A stretch of DNA of 64,000 nt from JAZDGX01 sp964482205 (GCA_964482205.1 CAYZWI010000017.1:1-64000); one strand, 5' to 3'; shown: positions 1 through 9,237, numbered from the stretch's first letter. Notes: generated from the letters alone by a model not told the origin. Numbers and translations: made by a program.

Positions 1-23
1 GGCCGGAGGGATGGGACGCCGGT

Positions 24-602
24 TCAACTGCGGCAGGCGACGAGGGGAGAACCGGGTGCATGGATCAAGGTCGGAACGATTTTATCTCTCCATGCAGCGG
101 CCTCTGAGCCCGGCTTTTCAAAATCAGGCATCTGCGCGTTGCGTTCGGCGATGACCGCTCCACCCTGGCGGCGCGCGCTCTCGATCGCCGCCGGGACCGC
201 TTCGACCGTCGTCCCGAGACTGTAGTTGCCGCCGTTGTCGGGGCCCGCCACGGAGATGAGCGCGACATTCGGTCCTCCCGGACGGCGCAAGTGCCGGGGC
301 ACTTCGGAAAGATGCAGCGGATGGTACTTCGCCCACCCGCGGTTGGCCGCTTCGCGACTGAGCTTGCTGTTGAAGATCAGGCGATGGGTGAGCTCCTGGC
401 AGCGCTCTTCCGAGAACAGGCCTTCGAGCCCCTCACCGAGCAGCAGGATGCTGTACATCGAAACATCGCGAATCGTGAGGTCCTTGGCCAGCTGGCTCAG
501 CAGCACGCGCGGCGTGCCCGCGTTGCCCGCCGCATACAGCACGCTGCCCGGCCTGATGGTGCTCGAATTGACCGCCTCTTCCGGCGTCTGAACACGCTTC
601 AT
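24..602 (-). pseudogene. Acetyl-CoA hydrolase / 4-hydroxybutyrate CoA-transferase family, N-terminal fragment
   Basis: The reading frame gives 192 residues. Residues about 10-155 match the N-terminal half of the acetyl-CoA hydrolase/transferase family (IRPGSVLYAAGNAGTP, then GEGLEG, SREAANRGWAKYHP and SVAGPDNGGNYSLG). After the segment AERNAQMP the family signature stops. A tail of about 34 residues with less coding-like base use runs to a TGA. Family members are about 430 residues, and the catalytic Glu and CoA-binding part lie in the missing half. I looked in the other two frames between the break and the window start and saw no continuation, so a simple frameshift is not supported. A deletion or rearrangement that left a dead N-terminal stub fits better. 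The start at 602 was chosen because the family homology begins just after it and a GGGAG stretch precedes it. The family identity is solid; the pseudogene status is inference. Confidence 0.7.
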
Positions 603-810
603 CTCGTCTCGCTCCCCGTTCGGGACGATGCCCGCATTCGGTCTCTCCTCAGGCAGGCACTCGTGGATGGGCTCACATTCGGCCGAATCATACGCGTCGC
701 GGCGCCCGGGGTCCAGATGGACCGCTGGTGCGGTGCGGCGTGCCGGCCGCCGGTGAAGAAAGTCCCGCGCCCATGCGCGCGCATACACGAGCACGGCCCA
801 TGCGCGGGAA

Positions 811-2073
811 TCAGCGCCCGCCGATCCCCGCGCCGTAGACGATGATCTTCCGATTCTCGAGCAGCGCGTAGCCGCCGTTCTTCCAGTCGAACTCCTCGAA
901 GCCGTCCGGCAGAGGATCCACGCGAATCGCGATCACGCTGCGGACGCACGACCCCGCGTTATGCTCCTTGGCGGGATCGTAGTCATATCCATCCGCAAAG
1001 CCCGAGGGCGAGACGCTCGATCCGCGATCGGGCGCGCCCGGCTCCCCTTCGAGTCCTTGGGGAACGATCAAGCGATAGGGCCCTTCGCCTTCGAGCGTTT
1101 GCGAATCCGGATCGAGCCGGCCTTTCTCGAGCGTGCGGCCGTTGTTCGCATAGGCGAGAAGCACGAAGGGATCTCCGGGAATCTCGCCGCCGTCGACGAG
1201 ACCTTCCGGCAGCAGGCTGTCGGGCGGGTAGACCATGAAGCCCGCCGGCCCGCGATCGAGCCCCGCGTAGTAGCGGCCTTTGGGAAGAGGTTCGCGCACC
1301 GCCTCCACATCGAAGCCGATCGTGTAGCCGTCGGGAGCGATCGCGCTCACTTTCGTCGCGATCGTCCAATCGACTCCGGCCGCGTCGAGAAGATCGAGAA
1401 TGCGCACGCCTCCGTACACCGTGTAGGCGTCCTCGGCTTGCGTGTGGGAATTCAACAGCACGAGCTGTTCCCAGTTGGGCATCGCCGTCACATCGTCCCA
1501 TGCGAAGGCGCGCACCGGCACGGTCCGTTGTCCGGGCGTGCTCTGCGCATCGCCCGGGTAGCGGTTCGCCGCGATCTCGACGCCGTTCGCGAATCCATCC
1601 CCGTCGGAATCCTCGCGCTCGATCGCGCGCATGGCCTGCACGCTGCGCCCGGCCTGCGCGTAGGCCGCGCCGAACGCATTCAGGGTTGCCTCTCCCGAAG
1701 CGGGCCCGCCCGCGACCACTGGAATGCGGCTCTCGGGCGACAGCAAGTGGCAATACGCGCAGGGATCGAAGTGGCGGGTCTTCTCCGCGCCCTTGGAGAG
1801 CACGGTCACTTCGCCTCCGCGATGGCAGGTCTGGCAATCGTCGAGACGCGTGCCGGTGAGCTGCGGGTACGCGGCCACGAGCACCGGCGTATCGCGCTCG
1901 CCGTCGTGGCCGACATACGATTGCGAGCGCGGTGCCTCGGCGTCTCCGCGCGGTGTGCGCGCGCAACCGCCGCCGAGGATGAGGCCGAGCGCCAGCACGG
2001 CGGCGCACCCGATCACGAGCGTGATTGCACCTGCCCAATGTTCCATCCACCGGCGCAAGGGCGCTGCTCTCAT
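811..2073 (-). CDS. Exported dihaem c-type cytochrome-like protein with oxidoreductase-type C-terminal domain
   Basis: 420 residues. The start at 2073 follows a clear GGAGG. A hydrophobic segment (about 13-36) ends at a GGGC that could be a weak lipobox (Cys37). Two haem c motifs are visible, CQTCH at about 80-84 and CAYCH at about 105-109. A calcium-loop-like DSDGDGFANGVEI follows at about 155-168. The C-terminal part (roughly 190-420) contains GGVRILDLLDAAGV, IPGDPFVLLAYANNG and GEGPYRLIVPQ, which resemble the substrate-side fold of sulfite-oxidase-like molybdopterin proteins often found in exported multihaem proteins. I see no convincing cofactor Cys there, so it may only be a scaffold. 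Likely role: periplasmic or surface electron transfer. It is followed on the same strand by no close partner. The haem motifs are certain; the exact domain name is not. Confidence 0.75.
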   Translation of the reverse strand: MRAAPLRRWMEHWAGAITLVIGCAAVLALGLILGGGCARTPRGDAEAPRSQSYVGHDGERDTPVLVAAYPQLTGTRLDDCQTCHRGGEVTVLSKGAEKTRHFDPCAYCHLLSPESRIPVVAGGPASGEATLNAFGAAYAQAGRSVQAMRAIEREDSDGDGFANGVEIAANRYPGDAQSTPGQRTVPVRAFAWDDVTAMPNWEQLVLLNSHTQAEDAYTVYGGVRILDLLDAAGVDWTIATKVSAIAPDGYTIGFDVEAVREPLPKGRYYAGLDRGPAGFMVYPPDSLLPEGLVDGGEIPGDPFVLLAYANNGRTLEKGRLDPDSQTLEGEGPYRLIVPQGLEGEPGAPDRGSSVSPSGFADGYDYDPAKEHNAGSCVRSVIAIRVDPLPDGFEEFDWKNGGYALLENRKIIVYGAGIGGR

Positions 2074-2093
2074 CCGATCCTCCGCGCTTGATT

Positions 2094-2702
2094 TCACTTC
2101 TTGCGAATCGGGAAGCTGATCCGGCTCTCGAGTTTTTCCGCGGGCATGGTCGACGGATTGCCGAGCCATTGTTCCATGCAAGGCCCGTCGATGGCATAGC
2201 CATTCTTCTCGATCCATGCGCTCAATGCATCATAGCAGGCGGTCACGCCTCCGTACGGGCCCGTGCAGATCACCTCGGCCACGAACATCGGCGGCATCTC
2301 ACGCACGACAAACGGCGGCTCGGCGGGCGTGCCCGTGGGCACGGGAACGCACAGGTCCCAGCGCAGGGAATCGGCCGGCGTATTGGCGGGGCTGTTGTAG
2401 TAGAGGGCGAAGGGCATGTCGCGCACGATGCCTCGCGGTCCCGCGTACGACATCAGCTTCGTGATTCCCTCGCCGTGCTGATCGTAGTTGCCTCGCATGG
2501 GAAGCACGAGCACGGTCACCGCCGATGTCGAGTCCGTCAGAATTTCGCCGACGGAGTTTTGGATAGGCGCGGACGGATCGGCGGAAGGAGCGTCGGGCTT
2601 CGCCGCGTCCTGCGCGCACGCCGTGCTCAGCCATCCACTCGCCGAAAGCAGGACAACCCCGGGCACGATCGTGAATACGACCCATCGAAGAATCCGGATC
2701 AT
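2094..2702 (-). CDS. Exported GyrI-like (AraC effector-binding type) small-molecule-binding protein
   Basis: 202 residues, with a strong GGGAGGAG Shine-Dalgarno before the ATG at 2702. An N-terminal signal peptide (about 1-31, ending STACAQ) targets it out of the cytoplasm. Residues about 65-200 look like a GyrI/SOUL-type effector-binding domain. It has the typical VREMPPMFVAEVICTGPYGG strand, a helix around YDALSAWIEKNGY, and the closing SRISFPIRK. In known proteins this fold binds hydrophobic or cationic small molecules, and most members are cytosolic regulators or DNA gyrase inhibitors. The export signal makes a DNA role unlikely. Only 20 bases separate its stop from the start of the dihaem protein downstream on the same strand, so the two are probably cotranscribed. 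Ligand unknown. Confidence 0.75.
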   Translation of the reverse strand: MIRILRWVVFTIVPGVVLLSASGWLSTACAQDAAKPDAPSADPSAPIQNSVGEILTDSTSAVTVLVLPMRGNYDQHGEGITKLMSYAGPRGIVRDMPFALYYNSPANTPADSLRWDLCVPVPTGTPAEPPFVVREMPPMFVAEVICTGPYGGVTACYDALSAWIEKNGYAIDGPCMEQWLGNPSTMPAEKLESRISFPIRKK

Positions 2703-2790
2703 GACGACTCCTCCCGATTGAGCATCTCCGGCCGAACGGGCGCATCGCCGCTCGCGGGATGCATCGCCGCTCATGCGACGCGCTCGCATG

Positions 2791-3807
2791 CTACCCTTCC
2801 GCCGGTCCGCCCGCTTGCGCGATCTGGTCCGTGCGCACTTTCGCGGGGTCCAGGCGCGCGGCCGAGGCGGTCATCTTCTCGATCGTCTCGTCGAAGTCCG
2901 CCTGTCCGCGCTTGAAGCGCAGGGGATTGATGCGGGCGACGACGAAGGCCTTGAGATACGGGCTTTCGAATCCGCGCTCCTTCAAGCGCGCGACGGCCTC
3001 GTTCACGGCCTGATCGAGCGCCAGCAGCTTCTCCGCCCGTTCCGCGCGGGCGGCCAGCGCCGCCGGCAGCCGGGCGCCCGAGAACTTCTCCACCCGCTTC
3101 AAGACCGGATGGTAGGCGCTGCCCGCGAAGCGGCCGTTCTTCTGATAGCAGAGGCCGAGGGTGAGCAGCGCCGGCTCCTCGAACTCGGTCGCGTATTCGC
3201 GCTCAGGACGCGGGTCGATTTCGGCCAGCCCTTGGGCAAGACGCGTGACCTCCGCCGCCCGCTCGCGCAAGTTGTGCGCCTTCTCGGTATTCAGGATCAA
3301 AATGCGGTGCGCGACCTCGATCTCGGGAACGACGAGCGCGGTGATCGATCGCGCGCCCAGGCTGCGCATCGCGGCCAGGCGATGATGCCCGTTGGGCGTC
3401 CAGTATTTTCCTTCGGGCACGCGCACGACGATGACGGGATCCAGAAAGCGGTCGAGCTTGTCGATGGCCTCGGCCAGACGCTCGACATGCGGCAGGGAGA
3501 GGTCGCGTTGATAGGGCGTGGGCTCGACGAGCTCGATCGGGAGCGCCGCGAGAAGCTGCCAGTTGCCGCCCAGCGGATCGCGATAACTCCCCAGCACCGC
3601 GCCGCCGTCGGCTTCGATCGCCTCGCGCAAGCGCGCGATGGTGGCAGGCGCCGCGGCGGAAGCAAGGCGATTCGCCGCGAGGCCTCGCGAGGCCGCCGGA
3701 GCGGCGGGCTTCTTCGCCCGGCGGATCTTCGGCGCCGCGTTCTTGCCGCTCGTCTTGTCCGAGCTTTTCGCGGCGGACTTCCCGGCAGGTTCCTTCGCGT
3801 TCGGCAT
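2791..3807 (-). CDS. Orphan ParB/Spo0J N-terminal-domain (ParB-like nuclease) protein
   Basis: 338 residues, starting after AAAGGAG. The first 45 residues are Lys/Ala/Ser-rich and probably disordered or DNA-binding. Residues about 85-190 form a ParB N-terminal domain: VEPTPYQRD, then HVERLAEAIDKLDRFLDPVIV, YWTPNGHHRLAAM with the GHHR variant of the GERR box, and a segment resembling the CTP/PPi-binding strand. The rest is helical, without a clear central helix-turn-helix and with no ParA neighbour. It is therefore unlikely to be the chromosome segregation ParB. Similar stand-alone proteins occur in several phyla with unknown function. A CTP switch or ATPase-like role is possible because the ParB fold binds CTP, but this is inference. 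Confidence 0.75.
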   Translation of the reverse strand: MPNAKEPAGKSAAKSSDKTSGKNAAPKIRRAKKPAAPAASRGLAANRLASAAAPATIARLREAIEADGGAVLGSYRDPLGGNWQLLAALPIELVEPTPYQRDLSLPHVERLAEAIDKLDRFLDPVIVVRVPEGKYWTPNGHHRLAAMRSLGARSITALVVPEIEVAHRILILNTEKAHNLRERAAEVTRLAQGLAEIDPRPEREYATEFEEPALLTLGLCYQKNGRFAGSAYHPVLKRVEKFSGARLPAALAARAERAEKLLALDQAVNEAVARLKERGFESPYLKAFVVARINPLRFKRGQADFDETIEKMTASAARLDPAKVRTDQIAQAGGPAEG

Positions 3808-3897
3808 GGCGCGCTCCTTTCACGACATCACTGTCATAGCAGGCTACTTGTAACCCACCGCGAGCGCGAAAGCCAGCGGCCGCTTGCTTGACCTTCG

Positions 3898-3927
3898 ACT
3901 GCGCGGCCCGCTACACTTATAGGGTGC
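3898..3927 (+). promoter_or_regulatory. Candidate sigma70-type promoter for the CehA/PHP gene
   Basis: TTGACC at 3898-3903 and TACACT at 3922-3927 are 18 bases apart, upstream of the coding start at 4015. The hexamers match the consensus at 5/6 and 4/6. Not tested. Confidence 0.4.
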
Positions 3928-4014
3928 AGCGGCCGCATGTGAGGCCGGCCGCTGCGCCATGCGCGCATCGCATTTCGCTGTGCCAGCTCGAAGCGCACCC
4001 AAGGAGCGTTCATC

Positions 4015-6315
4015 ATGCGTGTCCCGCGTTCGCAGCGCTTGTTCATTTCCGTGGCCGCCGGATTCCATCGCGATCGTCACCACTGGTGGCGGCCCTTTCC
4101 GGTCACGCTCGCGCTCCTCCTGCTGCTCGCCTTCGCGACCGCATCTTCCGTGAACGCGCATGGGCCGCTGCCGGCCGCGCAGCAGGGCGGCGGCCTGCGC
4201 TACGCGAACACCTTTGCCAAGGACTTCGTCATGGACGCGCCCTGGCGCGTGAAGGATGCGCAGGCGGCCATTCCCATCGTCATCGTCTTGAAAGACTGCG
4301 ACACCGACGACATCCGCCAGCTTCACTGGATCCGCTGCTGGGACATCACCAGCGGAAGCGATCTCCTGATCTGGGGACACGACTTCGGAGACGAGCGCAT
4401 CGGCGACCAGGCGTCCGAACACGACTTCTGGACCTACATCAGCGTGGTGACGGAAGGCCATCCGTCGCTGCCCAACGGCACGCCGCTCACGCCGGCGAAC
4501 CTCGGATACGCGGCGGGAGCGGTCCTTCGTTTGAAAGCCTCGATCTACTATCGCGACGACTTGTTCAACTACACCGAGACGCGCTACCTGCGCGTGAGCG
4601 TCGGCTCGGGCGCGTATCCCTGGCCCACGGGCTGGTATGGCGGCGACGCGCACTTTCACTCGATGTACACCAACAACATCGCCGAATTCGGCCTGCCGGT
4701 GCCCGCGGCCGCGCTGGCGGCCGAGGCGCTCGGCCTGCAGTGGATGACGATCACCGACCACTCCTGCGATCTCGACGAGACCGGCGACGGGGATTTTTCC
4801 TACGCCACTCACGAATGGGAATTCACCCTGCAGAATGCGCAAGGCATCGCCACCACCTATCGCAATGTCTTCGATTACGGCTCTTCGTGGGGCGGGCTCG
4901 GCACCGACATCGCGTCGCAGGACGGTCCCGCCCTGCGCATGGATCGCGCGGTCGAGATGAATCTCGCCTCGGTGGACGCGGATTCCTATCAGCGCACGCT
5001 GCATGGCCTCTTCTACAATCCTGAGTACATCGCTTCGCCGCTGAGCGGCGCCTTCGGAGAGCGCCCGGTGACGCCTTCGGTGCCGGGCGGGCTCGCGCAG
5101 CTTGCGCCGGAGGGATTCGCGTACGCCGCGCATCCCGAATACAACCTGGGCACGGAATGGGGCGGCGTGGATTGGGGCGTCAACGGCGCGAGCTGGGGGG
5201 ATGAAGACATCGCCGCCGCACTCGCGTATCCGGGATTCGCGGGAATCGAAGCGTTCAACACCCGCGAGACGCGCCATTCGACCGACGAGAACGATCCCTG
5301 GGGCGACTTCGATGCGGGCGAGCTGCCCGGGAACCCGTACCCGAACGAGTTGCTGCAGGGAATCGCGCGCTGGGACGCGCTGCTGCGCGCCGGCCTGCCT
5401 GCCGATCCCGCAGGCGAGCCGCGCAGGATCCTTCTGGCGGGCGGAAGCGACGCGCACGGCGATTTGAACTACGCGACCTTCTTCGGCCTCGACAACTACG
5501 CGACCGACAATGCAATCGGTAAGGCGCAGACGGTGGTGCGCGTGCCGGGCGATTACGGGCCGGGCAATCTGCCCCCGATGGCCGATCTGCTCGCGTCGTA
5601 TCGAAACGGCCGCTCGGTCGTGACCGACGGCCCGTTCCTGGAGATCGGCATCGATCGCGACGGCGACGGCGACTGGTACGACGCGGGCGATGCGATGATC
5701 GGCGACGCGGCCGTCATCGATCCCGCGCACGAGAGCGTGGATCTTCGCTGGGCTTCGCTGGTCGAATTCGGCGCGATCACCTCCATTCGCTTGTGGGCCG
5801 GGACCGCATCGGCCACGACGCTGATCGCGGAGTGGAATCCTTCCTCGAGCGGAGAGGGCTATGCGGGTGATGCGGACGTCGCGTTGAGCTCCGTTGGCCT
5901 CGCGGGTCACGTCTATCTGCGCGCCGAACTCCTGACCAGTGACGGCGCGTCGGGACATCGCGCCTACACGAATCCGATCTGGGTGCAATGCGAACCGCTG
6001 TCCGCCATTCCCGAAGCGCATCCCGCAAACGGCGCATGGAAGCTTGCGCTCGAGCAGAACCCGTTTCCTCACACGGCCGTCGTGCGCTGCGTTTCCACGG
6101 GCGCGATCGCCCCGCTGCGCTTGCGCATCATGGATACCGCGGGCCGCTGCGTGCGCGATCTTTCCTTCGGCGACGAAGCGAGCGGATCGGGGGAGTGGCT
6201 GATCTCCTGGGACGGCCGCGACCATGCCGGCCTGCCCGTGCCCGCGGGCTTGTACATCTTCGAATTGCGCGGCGGGTCCGCGACGGCGAGAACCAAGGGC
6301 ATCCTGCTTCGCTGA
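4015..6315 (+). CDS. Exported CehA/McbA-type PHP metallohydrolase with C-terminal FlgD-Ig-like tag
   Basis: 766 residues with AAGGAG before the ATG. A long signal peptide (about 1-48) is followed by a beta-rich N-terminal region. The PHP-type metal site is visible: GDAHFHSMYTNN near 208, TDHSCD near 245, a conserved His in AAHPEYN near 372, and GGSDAHGD near 482. CehA/McbA relatives hydrolyse carbaryl and other esters, but the family is broad and most members have no known substrate. The last 85 residues carry the tag shared with other exported proteins here: LEQNPFPH, then LRIMDTAGRCVRDL, SWDGRDHAG, and YIFELRGG, ending ILLR. Probably a secreted or surface hydrolase. The metal ligands look complete. 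Confidence 0.8.
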   Translation: MRVPRSQRLFISVAAGFHRDRHHWWRPFPVTLALLLLLAFATASSVNAHGPLPAAQQGGGLRYANTFAKDFVMDAPWRVKDAQAAIPIVIVLKDCDTDDIRQLHWIRCWDITSGSDLLIWGHDFGDERIGDQASEHDFWTYISVVTEGHPSLPNGTPLTPANLGYAAGAVLRLKASIYYRDDLFNYTETRYLRVSVGSGAYPWPTGWYGGDAHFHSMYTNNIAEFGLPVPAAALAAEALGLQWMTITDHSCDLDETGDGDFSYATHEWEFTLQNAQGIATTYRNVFDYGSSWGGLGTDIASQDGPALRMDRAVEMNLASVDADSYQRTLHGLFYNPEYIASPLSGAFGERPVTPSVPGGLAQLAPEGFAYAAHPEYNLGTEWGGVDWGVNGASWGDEDIAAALAYPGFAGIEAFNTRETRHSTDENDPWGDFDAGELPGNPYPNELLQGIARWDALLRAGLPADPAGEPRRILLAGGSDAHGDLNYATFFGLDNYATDNAIGKAQTVVRVPGDYGPGNLPPMADLLASYRNGRSVVTDGPFLEIGIDRDGDGDWYDAGDAMIGDAAVIDPAHESVDLRWASLVEFGAITSIRLWAGTASATTLIAEWNPSSSGEGYAGDADVALSSVGLAGHVYLRAELLTSDGASGHRAYTNPIWVQCEPLSAIPEAHPANGAWKLALEQNPFPHTAVVRCVSTGAIAPLRLRIMDTAGRCVRDLSFGDEASGSGEWLISWDGRDHAGLPVPAGLYIFELRGGSATARTKGILLR

Positions 6316-6488
6316 GGGCGCCCGATTCCGTGGTGGCCTCGCAGCTTCCGAGGCGGTACTCTCAAGAGGGTAATGACCGCTCATTGGCCCCGCGGGTTTT
6401 CGAGCGCGGGCATCTTCGCCTCGAGGCTCGCGACGCGGGCGGCCGCCCCGATGTGCATCCAGGATCTGACAGTGGGGGGAGCGAAGCC

Positions 6489-8222
6489 ATGAGCACCATG
6501 ATCAGCCAAACCGATTTCTTCGCCAGACGCCTTCATCGCCACTCTCATTCTCGCGTTCATCAACCGCAGCGGGCTTCTTCGCGCGAACGCCTCGTCTTCT
6601 CGTTTGCGCGCGTGGTCGCGTGGGCGGCGCTGTTTCTCTTCCTCGCGCTGAACGCGAACGCGCAGCCGCGCACGTCACTGCTCTGGTCCTTCCAGGCGAA
6701 CGGGAACATGCAGTGCATCGCCGCCGCGCCCGACCTCGATGCCGACGGCGGCCCGGATGTCGTCTTCGAGGGCTACGAGAACGGCCCCAGCGGCGTCGAT
6801 CACGTCTTCGCCATCCGCGGCGCATCTTCGGGAGCCGGTACCGTGATTTGGTCGGCGCGACCGATCGGCGGCGCGAGCAGCGGCGGCGGATGGGGCGACA
6901 ACTGCCTGCGCATCTGCCCCGACTTCAACAGCGACGGCGTCGCCGATGTGCTGCTCGGAACTGCCTGGGGCGGCCGCACCGCGTACGGAATGGACGGCAC
7001 GGCCGGAACCACGATGTGGAGCTTCGACACCTACCTCATGTCGCCGCCCTCTCCGCCCGAGTCGGGTTGGGTGTACGCCATTGACGCGCTCGGTTCCGAT
7101 CTCACCATGGACGGCGTCTCCGAAGTGGTCTTCGGCTGCGGCAGCAACAACGATTATCTCTATTGCGTGAACGGAAGCACCGGCGCCCGCATCTGGTCCT
7201 CCGACGGCACCGATGCCTACTTCGATGTGCTCTCGCGCGAGGATGTGAACGGCGACGGGGTGCGCGATGTGGTCGTCTCGCTGGGCGACAACACGCCCGT
7301 CTCCCCGCGCATCGTGACCTTCTCGGGCGCGAACGGCGTCGTGCTCTGGTTCCGGCCCGTCGCCAACACCGCCTGGAATCTCGCGATCATCGGCGATGTG
7401 ACCGGCGACGGCATCGCCGAGGTCGTCCCCTCTCAATTGGGTGGCAACCTCTACTGCCTGGACGGAGCCAATGGCAGCGTCTTCTGGCAGGTGTCAGCTT
7501 CCTCTCAGCAACGCGTGGTCGCGCTCGACGATGTCAACGGCGACGGATACATGGATGTCGCGGTGGGCTCGTATCAAGCGAGCAATGCCCGCGCCTACAG
7601 CGGACGGACGGGCGCGCTGCTGTGGACGGCGCCCACGAGCGATTGGACCTGGGCGATCGATCGCATCGCCGACTGCACCGGCGATCGCGTGAACGATGTG
7701 GTGGCGGGCGATTTCGACGGCATCGTGCATTTGATCAACGGCGTGAGCGGCGCGATCGAATGGAGCTGGACGAACCCGACCGGTGACAAGATCAAGACCA
7801 TCCGCGGAGTGGGCGATCTGAACGGCAACGGCGCTCCCGATGTGGTCGCCGGTACGCAACTGCTGTATGGCGGAAGCGGCGGCGATGTCTACGCGCTCGA
7901 AGGCAACGAGAACCTGTCGGCGATCGGAGAAGGAGTCCCCGGTCGCTTCTGGCTCTCGCAGGCGAGGCCGAATCCCTCGCGCGGCCCCGTCTGCTGGGAG
8001 CTGTCCACTTCGTCCGCGGAGCGCGTGCGCTTGCTCGTCGTCGGTCCCGACGGCCGCACCGTGCGCGATCTGGGCGAACGCCAGTGCGAAGGCGCCGGGC
8101 AGCCGCTCTTGTGGGATGGGCGCGACTCCGAAGGCGTGCTCGTTCCCACCGGGGTCTACTACTTGCGGCTCTTGACCGGCTTGCGCACCGCCAGCGAGGG
8201 CAAGGTCGTGGTCGTGCGCTAG
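6489..8222 (+). CDS. Exported FG-GAP/VCBS beta-propeller protein with C-terminal FlgD-Ig-like tag
   Basis: 577 residues from the ATG at 6489, which follows GGGGGAG. A signal peptide ends near residue 58 (ALNANAQ). About eight repeats of the calcium-binding FG-GAP type follow: DLDADGGPDVV, DFNSDGVADVL, DLTMDGVSEVV, DVNGDGVRDVV, DVTGDGIAEVV, DVNGDGYMDVA, DCTGDRVNDVV and DLNGNGAPDVV. They sit between PQQ-like strands and would close a seven- or eight-bladed propeller. The C-terminal 85 residues are the shared tag (GPDGRTVRDL, then WDGRDSEG and VYYLRLLTG, ending VVVR). No catalytic residues are evident, so a structural or adhesive surface role is likely. It follows the PHP gene on the same strand after 173 bases. 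Confidence 0.8.
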   Translation: MSTMISQTDFFARRLHRHSHSRVHQPQRASSRERLVFSFARVVAWAALFLFLALNANAQPRTSLLWSFQANGNMQCIAAAPDLDADGGPDVVFEGYENGPSGVDHVFAIRGASSGAGTVIWSARPIGGASSGGGWGDNCLRICPDFNSDGVADVLLGTAWGGRTAYGMDGTAGTTMWSFDTYLMSPPSPPESGWVYAIDALGSDLTMDGVSEVVFGCGSNNDYLYCVNGSTGARIWSSDGTDAYFDVLSREDVNGDGVRDVVVSLGDNTPVSPRIVTFSGANGVVLWFRPVANTAWNLAIIGDVTGDGIAEVVPSQLGGNLYCLDGANGSVFWQVSASSQQRVVALDDVNGDGYMDVAVGSYQASNARAYSGRTGALLWTAPTSDWTWAIDRIADCTGDRVNDVVAGDFDGIVHLINGVSGAIEWSWTNPTGDKIKTIRGVGDLNGNGAPDVVAGTQLLYGGSGGDVYALEGNENLSAIGEGVPGRFWLSQARPNPSRGPVCWELSTSSAERVRLLVVGPDGRTVRDLGERQCEGAGQPLLWDGRDSEGVLVPTGVYYLRLLTGLRTASEGKVVVVR

Positions 8223-8624
8223 CGGGACGCGCGCCTGGCTGTCGTGCCCCACCAGGACGCATCCCTGCTCCGATCGCGTCTTCTGGTGCGGTGACTGTTC
8301 GGCGTAGATTCTCATCTGCCCTGCGGCGACCACGCGCAACAAACGGACGCGCAGGGCAGGATCTGTCGGGAAGCCCCTCCATCGCCTCACGGCCGGTGGG
8401 CAAACGCTCTCGAAGCCGCTTCTCCACCTGAAGTGACGGGACCCGCCAACGGCTCCGGCGGCGCACCATGAAGGCGTTTGCTGCCGGTCCGTCCGGCGTG
8501 ATCGCCGCTGGAAACTCCCCGATCCATGCCGTATTGTTTCTCGATCTTTCCATGAATGGGAAATGCAGGCACCACGAGTCTTCAGCGTGGCATGCATGGA
8601 CGCGAGCGCAAAGGAGGATACGGA
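8223..8624. other. Intergenic region, 402 bases, nothing recognised
   Basis: Lies between the propeller gene and thiol peroxidase. The open frames here are GC-driven and show no ribosome binding sites or family matches. An AAAGGAGG at the right end belongs to the thiol peroxidase. Confidence 0.5.
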
Positions 8625-9146
8625 ATGGGCGACGAACGCACGGGACTGGTGACGATGGGAGGCAAGCCGATCACTCTGTTGGGTCCGGCTCTGCGCGTGG
8701 GAGATCCCGCGCCCGATTTCCGCGTGGTCGACAACGGCTTTCAACCCGTGCGCCTGGCGGATTTCCGCGGCCGGCCGACCCTGATCAGCGCGGTGCCGAG
8801 TCTCGACACCGGCGTCTGCTCGCTGCAGACCCAGCGCTTCGACCAGGAGCTGGCGAACGTGCCCGCGCAGACCGCGGTGCTCACGATCAGCATGGACCTG
8901 CCCTTCGCGCAGAAGCGCTTTTGCGAAGCGGAGCACACCGACCGCGTGAAGTTGCTGTCGGATCATGTGTGGCACGACTTCGGCACGCGCTACGGCGTGC
9001 TCATCAAGGACATGGGATTGCTCGCCCGGTCCATCTTCGTGGTCGGACGCGACGGCCGGATCTCGTACCTCGAAATCGTTCCGGAAATCGGACAGCACCC
9101 CGATTACGATGCGGCCCTCGGCGCGTTGCGGGCCGCGATCGCCTAG
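8625..9146 (+). CDS. tpx: Thiol peroxidase (atypical 2-Cys peroxiredoxin)
   Basis: 173 residues, the usual length for Tpx, with AAGGAGG seven bases before the ATG. The opening GMGGKPITLLGPALRVGDPAPDF-type strand pair is typical. The peroxidatic Cys lies in SLDTGVCSLQT (about residue 65), and the resolving Cys in QKRFCEAE (about 99). The C-terminal SIFVVGRDGRISYLEIVPEI and HPDYDAAL are family hallmarks. It reduces hydrogen peroxide and alkyl peroxides with thioredoxin in the cytoplasm. It stands alone between exported-protein genes, with no visible regulator. Confidence 0.95.
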   Translation: MGDERTGLVTMGGKPITLLGPALRVGDPAPDFRVVDNGFQPVRLADFRGRPTLISAVPSLDTGVCSLQTQRFDQELANVPAQTAVLTISMDLPFAQKRFCEAEHTDRVKLLSDHVWHDFGTRYGVLIKDMGLLARSIFVVGRDGRISYLEIVPEIGQHPDYDAALGALRAAIA

Positions 9147-9237
9147 CCGCAGGTCGCAGGACCTGGCTCGAGAGGGTCGCCCTGTTTGGAAGGCCGAATC
9201 GCCGCCGGGATCGCGCTCGCCGGGCATGGGTGGGGCG

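Noticed and set aside
24..130. A second selenocysteine-type readthrough at the TGA ending the CoA-transferase fragment
   Set aside because: Family homology ends before the TGA, and there is no Cys-type position or homologous sequence after it.
3844..6384. An 846-residue open frame antisense to the PHP gene
   Set aside because: Same GC-driven antisense effect; the plus-strand gene carries metal motifs and a ribosome site.
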